DNA of 64,000 nucleotides. It comes from Oasisia sp. SBJ-2009 (Eukaryota > Annelida > Polychaeta > Sabellida > Siboglinidae). Both the position numbers and the translations under genes were made by a program. Positions 62,201 to 64,000 of the stretch are shown in pieces (the first letter of the stretch is position 1; each line of letters opens with the position of its first letter). The DNA lies in contig OZ024857.1 in assembly GCA_964017155.1 (NCBI GenBank), positions 6,857,119 to 6,921,118 of the forward strand, read 5' to 3'. Under the pieces are notes generated by a model. The model was not told where the DNA came from. It saw only the letters and a program-made list of their open reading frames with translations, and did no database searches.

Positions 62201-63468
62201 AGTGGGGAGTTACCACGAGGGAGTGGGGAGTTACCACGAGGGAGTGGGGAGTTACCACGAGGGAGTGGGGGGTTACTACGAGGGAGTGGGGAGTTACTAG
62301 GAGGGAGTGGGGGGTTACTACGAGGGAGTGACGATGTAACTACCTCGAGGGGGTTGACAGTGACGGCGTCCCTCATGACGGTGATGGCGTCGTCCACCCG
62401 CCCCCACTTGTACAGGATGTTTGCGAGGTTCACGAGGGGGACGTCCTTGTAGCAATCGGGGGCAAAGTAGAGGGAGCGGCGGATGCACTCGATGCCGTGG
62501 TAGTTGTTGCCCAGGATGCGCCAGTACAGCCCCGCCAGGTTGTACAGGATCCAACTCGGACCAATTTTCTGAAGCACAACTCACCCTGTTGATAGGTACC
62601 ATTAACAACACAAACCCCACCCACAGGTCGTATCCATCACGTGACCCACTGCCTAGCAACAGGCTTCATCTTTATGAAGTATTACACATTTGTTCATGCA
62701 AGAATTAAGTCAGGGAGAGGCTGGTAGGAGATGTCACCCCACACATGCAATGTAACACACAGCGCACATAAACATTGTTGATGAAAGAAACATTTATGAT
62801 TCACGCATATAATTTCTCTTTTGATGCAGGCAAACAGAGACGTACTTCATCAGTTACCATGAAACAACAAGTTCACACCATAACAACGTACCTGTTTGAG
62901 CGCAGTGAGGATGCGCTGGCCCACCTCCTCCTCCGTGATGTCTTTCTTCTCCACCATGTCCAGCAGCGTCTTCAACACAACACAACACATCCATCGGTCA
63001 TCACACACCCACATCCTGGTAGTGTTGAAAACATATGTAATTTTAACGTTAGCCACAATGACAAATAAAGATATGCTAGAACACATCAGTTTGCCTACAG
63101 CAATTTGCATAACCATAACCATGACAACCAGAAAATCTTTAAATTATGGAGAGATGTCGTTTTGTCGGAAGTCCCATAAGTTTCACCTGTGTCTACCTGT
63201 GTCTACATGTGTCTCACCTGTCTACCTGGACCTACCTGTGTCTACCTGTCTCACCTGTCTACCTGTGTCTACCTGTCTCACCTGTCTCATGCTGTGATCA
63301 ATCAGTCGCAGGGGTATCTTGGTGCGCTCCTTCATTGAGGGGATGTGGTCGTAAGACCGAGGACCCTCGGGGATCCCCGCCAGGGTAACACAGACGGGTG
63401 GATACCATGGCAACGGGTGCTCATCCCCCTTCTTCCTTCCCTGGGCCTCAGCAAGCAGGGCACGTACT
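35104..63468 (-). CDS. TTC17: Tetratricopeptide repeat protein 17, C-terminal 742 residues in 14 exons
   Basis: Fourteen minus-strand exons join without a phase break into the C-terminal two thirds of TTC17 (the human protein is about 1,140 residues). Numbered from the first residue in the window: residues 89-200 form three TPR units (SWILYNLAGLYWR, DVPLVNLANILYKWGRVDDA, ESHFFLGNLL..GAVEHYEQAL); 245-403 are a variable, Cys- and Ser-bearing middle; 482-602 hold the conserved HWVSVSTVGVK and SEHIDFTEDL blocks and IARKLEK; 603-742 are the C-terminal TPRs (SWVLAIKAALYWRV, HYAIANVYLAK, FYESTLSLDPSFEMAK). Known: TTC17 works with its partner CATIP in actin polymerisation needed for cilium formation. 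The N-terminal third lies beyond the right edge. The tail after IQC is longer than in vertebrates. Introns are packed with minisatellites, several at exon edges, and one LINE. Confidence 0.93.
35263..36065 (-). other. 3' part of the TTC17 w13-w14 intron
   Basis: Unique sequence between the 26-bp array and exon w14; nothing recognised. Confidence 0.5.
36066..36985. repeat. 26-bp minisatellite, about 35 copies
   Basis: Units GTAAACACGATCACGCTGAC plus CACCGT. Copies at both ends are more diverged than those in the middle, as expected when an array turns over from within. Lies in the w13-w14 intron. Most units contain GTAAACA, the forkhead-factor core. Confidence 0.95.
37195..37338 (-). CDS. TTC17: TTC17 exon w13 (C-terminal TPR)
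   Basis: Acceptor GCTGTGTTTCAG, 48 codons HVSLLSLVSILLKAKQ to IANVYLAK, donor GTTAGT, phase 0 both sides. Confidence 0.92.
37341..37450. repeat. 31-bp tandem repeat, about 3.5 copies, at the exon w13 acceptor
   Basis: Units ACACACCAAGTAGAGGAACA plus CACTTACCAGA. On the minus strand each full unit contains TCTGGTAAGT or TTTGGTAAGT, a consensus-like donor, and CCTCTACTTG, the same pyrimidine run that precedes the real w13 acceptor. The array touches the splice site. Confidence 0.92.
37644..37763 (-). CDS. TTC17: TTC17 exon w12 (C-terminal TPR)
   Basis: Acceptor GTGTCCCAG, 40 codons DETSWVLAIKAALYWRV to HSPHSYV, donor GTAGGT, phase 0 both sides. A canonical TPR helix pair. Confidence 0.93.
37764..38618 (-). 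other. TTC17 w11-w12 intron
   Basis: AT-rich intron. A + strand open frame (38254-38667) overlaps exon w11 in antisense and is an artefact. Confidence 0.5.
38619..38853 (-). CDS. TTC17: TTC17 exon w11
   Basis: Acceptor GCTGCTGCAG; completes a Lys codon, then LSEHIDFTEDLGGALQEP to MATRIARKLEK, donor GTACCG, phase 0 end. HIDF and IARKLEK are strongly conserved in TTC17. Confidence 0.93.
38973..39108. repeat. TGTGTGTC microsatellite
   Basis: Tandem TGTGTGTC passing into TGTCTGTC, within the w10-w11 intron. Confidence 0.95.
39496..39625 (-). CDS. TTC17: TTC17 exon w10 (conserved HWVSVS block)
   Basis: Acceptor CAACTTTCAG; completes an Asp codon, then PTRHILIRTAHEVL to HHNHWVSVSTVGV plus two bases, donor GTAAGT. 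Matches the conserved block before the C-terminal TPRs of TTC17. Confidence 0.9.
39497..40346 (-). other. Region of the TTC17 w9-w10 intron and exon w10
   Basis: The intron part (39626-40346) holds an ATAATAATA/GATGATGA trinucleotide patch (about 39796-39822) and four copies of CAACACTCAGT (about 40112-40156). The DNA between them (about 39823-39900) may be the end of an old SINE, but I cannot show it. Confidence 0.3.
40347..40578 (-). CDS. TTC17: TTC17 exon w9
   Basis: Acceptor TGCATCCACAG, then DLDLFVKHLNQPLCNNESG to VDIVKLAP plus one base, donor GTGAGA. Polar, Asn- and Asp-rich linker containing NVDIEIILPKHEQP. Confidence 0.87.
40579..43738 (-). other. Rest of the TTC17 w8-w9 intron
   Basis: About 3.2 kb of AT-rich DNA with a short duplication of GCTATGGCCTATACTTGGAT (about 41300-41341). 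Short open frames on both strands have no support. Confidence 0.5.
43739..46036. repeat. 16-bp minisatellite, about 143 copies in two forms
   Basis: Head-to-tail units GGAGGTGGTAGACGGG or GGAGGTGGTAGACTAG, differing at three adjacent positions, in an irregular order; one unit near 44819 is a base short. G-rich on the + strand, which is the template strand of TTC17. Lies in the w8-w9 intron next to the w8 donor. Confidence 0.97.
46067..46240 (-). CDS. TTC17: TTC17 exon w8
   Basis: Acceptor GGTTGACAG, 58 codons MSQHYQPHTRLEVVDGN to SQFKPF, strong donor GTAAGT, phase 0 both sides. The 16-bp array begins 31 bp past the junction. Confidence 0.85.
46241..47399 (-). other. TTC17 intron between exon w8 and the LINE
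   Basis: Unique AT-rich intron DNA; nothing recognised. Confidence 0.5.
47400..48595 (+). pseudogene. Broken LINE reverse transcriptase
   Basis: Two overlapping frames: 47332-47811 covers the palm to FADDT, and 47789-48595 continues with the thumb and C-terminal region. The frame breaks within ten bases after the catalytic FADD, consistent with a two-base loss. The catalytic Asp residues are intact in the remaining sequence. With the 5' truncation the copy cannot be autonomous; few other defects suggest a fairly young insertion. Confidence 0.88.
47400..48696 (+). mobile_element. 5'-truncated non-LTR retrotransposon (CR1/Jockey-type LINE)
   Basis: Contains most of a reverse transcriptase plus the C-terminal region. 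Motifs: HGFLKARSCLTNIL, YLDFKKAFDKVPH, SGVPQGSVLGPILF and FADDT, then EWSEKWQMLFN and HLEYCIQAWRPY. Endonuclease and the first RT blocks are missing, and the 3' end finishes in two copies of TTAAATCTTG-like sequence, as expected for terminal repeats of this group. It lies antisense to TTC17 in the w7-w8 intron. Confidence 0.9.
48697..49044. other. Intron sequence between the LINE and the 22-bp array
   Basis: Unique AT-rich TTC17 intron DNA, nothing recognised. Confidence 0.5.
49045..49974. repeat. 22-bp minisatellite, about 42 copies
   Basis: Units GTGCTCCCAGCTCAGAGCAA plus AG, with CCCAGTCC, CCCAGCCC and CAGTGC variants, in the w7-w8 intron of TTC17. Confidence 0.95.
49975..51000. other. 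Intron sequence between two minisatellites
   Basis: Unique TTC17 intron DNA. No exon, RNA gene or mobile element recognised. Confidence 0.5.
51001..53470. repeat. 41/43-bp minisatellite, about 59 copies
   Basis: Units ACTGGCCACTGAGTGGACAC followed by AGGTGGACATGACCAGAGAAG, with a two-base GA insertion variant and a CAGTGAG variant. Sits in the w7-w8 intron. Each unit holds ACAGGTGG, an E-box. Three overlapping open frames of about 850-900 codons cross it on the minus strand because the unit lacks stops; they are not genes. Confidence 0.97.
53471..54267 (-). other. TTC17 intron 3' of exon w7
   Basis: Contains an open minus-strand segment near 53990-54060 (reading VTVESICFRNCPVL) after a CCCATCAG acceptor-like site. 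Its phase does not fit between exons w7 and w8, so I do not call it an exon. Confidence 0.4.
54268..54365 (-). CDS. TTC17: TTC17 exon w7
   Basis: Acceptor TATGTCGCAG; completes a Met codon, then DPNFNSKLDDISEHYRQ to CHRLLIE, donor GTGAGT, phase 0 end. Confidence 0.8.
55031..55126 (-). CDS. TTC17: TTC17 exon w6
   Basis: Acceptor TGTTTACAG; completes a Lys codon, then KGEKLSVVLGDQCGG to VGPNPL plus one base, donor GTGAGT. Ser-rich variable region. Confidence 0.8.
55697..55807 (-). CDS. TTC17: TTC17 exon w5 (Cys-rich)
   Basis: Acceptor CATGTGTAG; two bases complete a codon, then ETPSQVCKSCKQICAITP to SGTH plus one base, donor GTCAGT. The CxxCxxxC cluster plus a later Cys looks like a small disulphide or metal site. 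Between well-supported exons, phase consistent, but low conservation makes it less certain. Confidence 0.75.
55820..58287. repeat. 30-32-bp minisatellite, about 79 copies, at the exon w5 acceptor
   Basis: Units CACCTTGCCCTTCTTCTACA followed by GACAACAAGTCA, AACAACAAGTCA or ACAACAAGTCA. On the minus strand each unit contains CTTGTTGTCTGTAG or a close variant, an acceptor-like pyrimidine/TG run ending in TAG. The array ends 13 bp from exon w5. Long open frames in three frames are repeat artefacts. Confidence 0.96.
58288..58956 (-). other. Unique core of the TTC17 w4-w5 intron
   Basis: About 0.67 kb of single-copy AT-rich DNA between the donor-derived and acceptor-side arrays. It begins with a short CAGTGAACCTGTCAGA duplication (about 58287-58320). 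I found no exon here. Confidence 0.5.
58957..59903. repeat. 30-bp minisatellite, about 31 copies of the exon w4 donor region
   Basis: Head-to-tail units GACATAAGACACCCCTATCT plus GCTTACAGAT. Read on the minus strand each unit includes GTAAGCAG, the same bases that form the exon w4 5' splice site, so the array is an amplification of the exon/intron junction. Eight copies keep CAGGTAGGGG, the rest read CAGATAGGGG. Confidence 0.97.
59912..60152 (-). CDS. TTC17: TTC17 exon w4
   Basis: Acceptor TATCCTTCCAG, then PESHFFLGNLLAAKSNLSG to NTDSHVI plus one base, donor CATCT/GTAAGC. A second donor CAG/GTAGGG eight bases on (exon end 59904) is possible, but only the GTAAGC choice gives the phase that exon w5 requires with its TAG acceptor. 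Completes the third central TPR. Confidence 0.85.
60304..62331. repeat. 21-bp minisatellite, about 97 copies
   Basis: Units GTGGGGAGTTACTACGAGGG plus A, with a TACCACGAG variant that is homogeneous in the right third (about 61645-62265) and at the far left, and a TACTACGAG variant between. Five interior points carry GTGACGATGTAACTAC, identical to the sequence at the exon w3 junction. It fills almost the whole intron between w3 and w4. Long open frames on both strands are repeat artefacts. Confidence 0.95.
62344..62568 (-). CDS. TTC17: TTC17 exon w3 (central TPRs)
   Basis: Acceptor GTGCTTCAG, 75 codons KIGPSWILYNLAGLYWR to VTVNPLE, donor GAG/GTAGTT. The phrase KDVPLVNLANIL is a hallmark of TTC17. 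A 2-kb minisatellite starts 12 bp into the intron. Confidence 0.95.
62892..62969 (-). CDS. TTC17: TTC17 exon w2
   Basis: Acceptor TGTTGAAG, 26 codons TLLDMVEKKDITEEEV to LTALKQ, donor GTACGT, phase 0 both sides. Aligns with the helical segment preceding the central TPRs. Confidence 0.85.
63188..63281 (-). repeat. Short tandem cluster of donor-like GTAGACACAG units
   Basis: Directly after exon w1 the intron consists of imperfect copies of GGTAGACACA and GGTGAGACA. About eight or nine extra CAGGT motifs stand in under 100 bp, each a potential 5' splice site like the real CAG/GTGAGA. Confidence 0.8.
63282..63468 (-). CDS. TTC17: TTC17 exon w1 (first in window)
   Basis: Acceptor TGTTTGCAG; one base completes an Arg codon, then VRALLAEAQGRKKGDEHP to LIDHSMRQ, phase 0, donor GTGAGA. 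The intron begins with a run of further donor-like copies. Exons further 5' are outside the window. Confidence 0.85.
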
Positions 63469-64000
63469 CTGCAAACACACATGGGGTCAGATCGTATTAG
63501 TTTTTTATTGACAACAAAAATAGCATTACTTTCACATTTTATGACATATTTTCTTTATAAACCCGAAGAGCACACGATATATTAATTAACCAATCTTGAA
63601 TAAAACAGCCAGGAAAACGTATATTTTGTTTCCTGAAAATTCCAATAAACCTGATATCCCTCAATTTCAACACAGTCTGTTCAGTGTGGTGACTGATTCT
63701 GAAATATTAGTCATTTCTGCAAACTAGTCACTTTGCCAAGTAGACATTACTAATATATATTTGTTGTACCAGGCGAACAACTTATAATGCAGCAATACAA
63801 TCAATATTAACTCTTCAGTGTACAATTACTAATGAAAAATTGCCTGACAAAATGTCTCTTTAACGACATACATATTCTAGTTGTACCCAGGTACATACAA
63901 CTGTGTCTGTGTCTCTCCAATTGCCCACTGAGAGCTAACAAATACAAACTACTGTACACTGTCGAGTGTCATGGTGTAGTGTTTTAAGGCAAAGCATTAG
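63469..64000 (-). other. TTC17 intron upstream of exon w1
   Basis: AT-rich intron sequence to the window edge; no further exon found. Confidence 0.5.

Noticed and set aside
60106..62452. Gly/Tyr- or Pro/Ser-rich repeat proteins
   Set aside because: Translations of the 21-bp minisatellite; only the parts overlapping exon w3 are coding.

Overview
The window is nuclear DNA of a metazoan. It has spliced genes with GT-AG introns, AATAAA signals, a CR1/Jockey-type LINE and a tRNA-derived SINE, in an AT-rich background. The gene set (KLF, TTC17, axonemal-style proteins) and the extreme load of minisatellites suggest a non-model marine-type invertebrate. The phylum cannot be fixed from the sequence.

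Layout. (1) 1-5.2 kb: intron sequence with two GATA-motif minisatellites, then the last coding exon of a Krüppel-like factor (zinc fingers 2 and 3, + strand, 5060-5241). (2) 5.2-18.7 kb: KLF 3' UTR or downstream DNA with one 20-bp minisatellite and no gene I can recognise. (3) 18.7-22.9 kb, minus strand: a three-exon gene for an unrecognised 192-residue protein, and just upstream the terminal exon of a second unrecognised minus-strand gene. (4) 22.9-27.4 kb: no supported gene; it holds a tandem DR1 array (23557-23612) and a CG-rich promoter-like region. (5) 27.4-32.3 kb, + strand: a six-exon gene for a 332-residue Tyr/Pro-rich protein that resembles axonemal microtubule-associated proteins in composition. 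(6) 35.1-63.5 kb, minus strand: the last 14 coding exons (742 residues) of TTC17, a TPR protein tied to actin organisation and ciliogenesis. The TTC17 5' part lies beyond the right edge. Genes (5) and (6) converge, with their poly(A) signals about 170 bp apart.

What stands out. Roughly 15 kb of the 64 kb, and about 12 kb of the 28 kb TTC17 part, is minisatellite. Many arrays sit within about 40 bp of an exon edge, and in several the repeat unit is visibly a copy of the splice junction itself. In the TTC17 intron 55808-59911 both ends are amplified: about 31 copies of the real 5' splice site at one end and about 79 acceptor-like copies at the other. Shorter versions occur after the exon at 63282 and before the exon at 37338. 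I read this as splice-site-seeded minisatellite growth. It creates long ladders of decoy splice sites, and it is the most unusual feature of the window.

Exon borders were set by hand from splice motifs and reading-phase continuity. All 14 TTC17 exons, all 6 exons of the + strand gene and all 3 exons of the 192-residue gene join in a continuous frame. No database search was possible.
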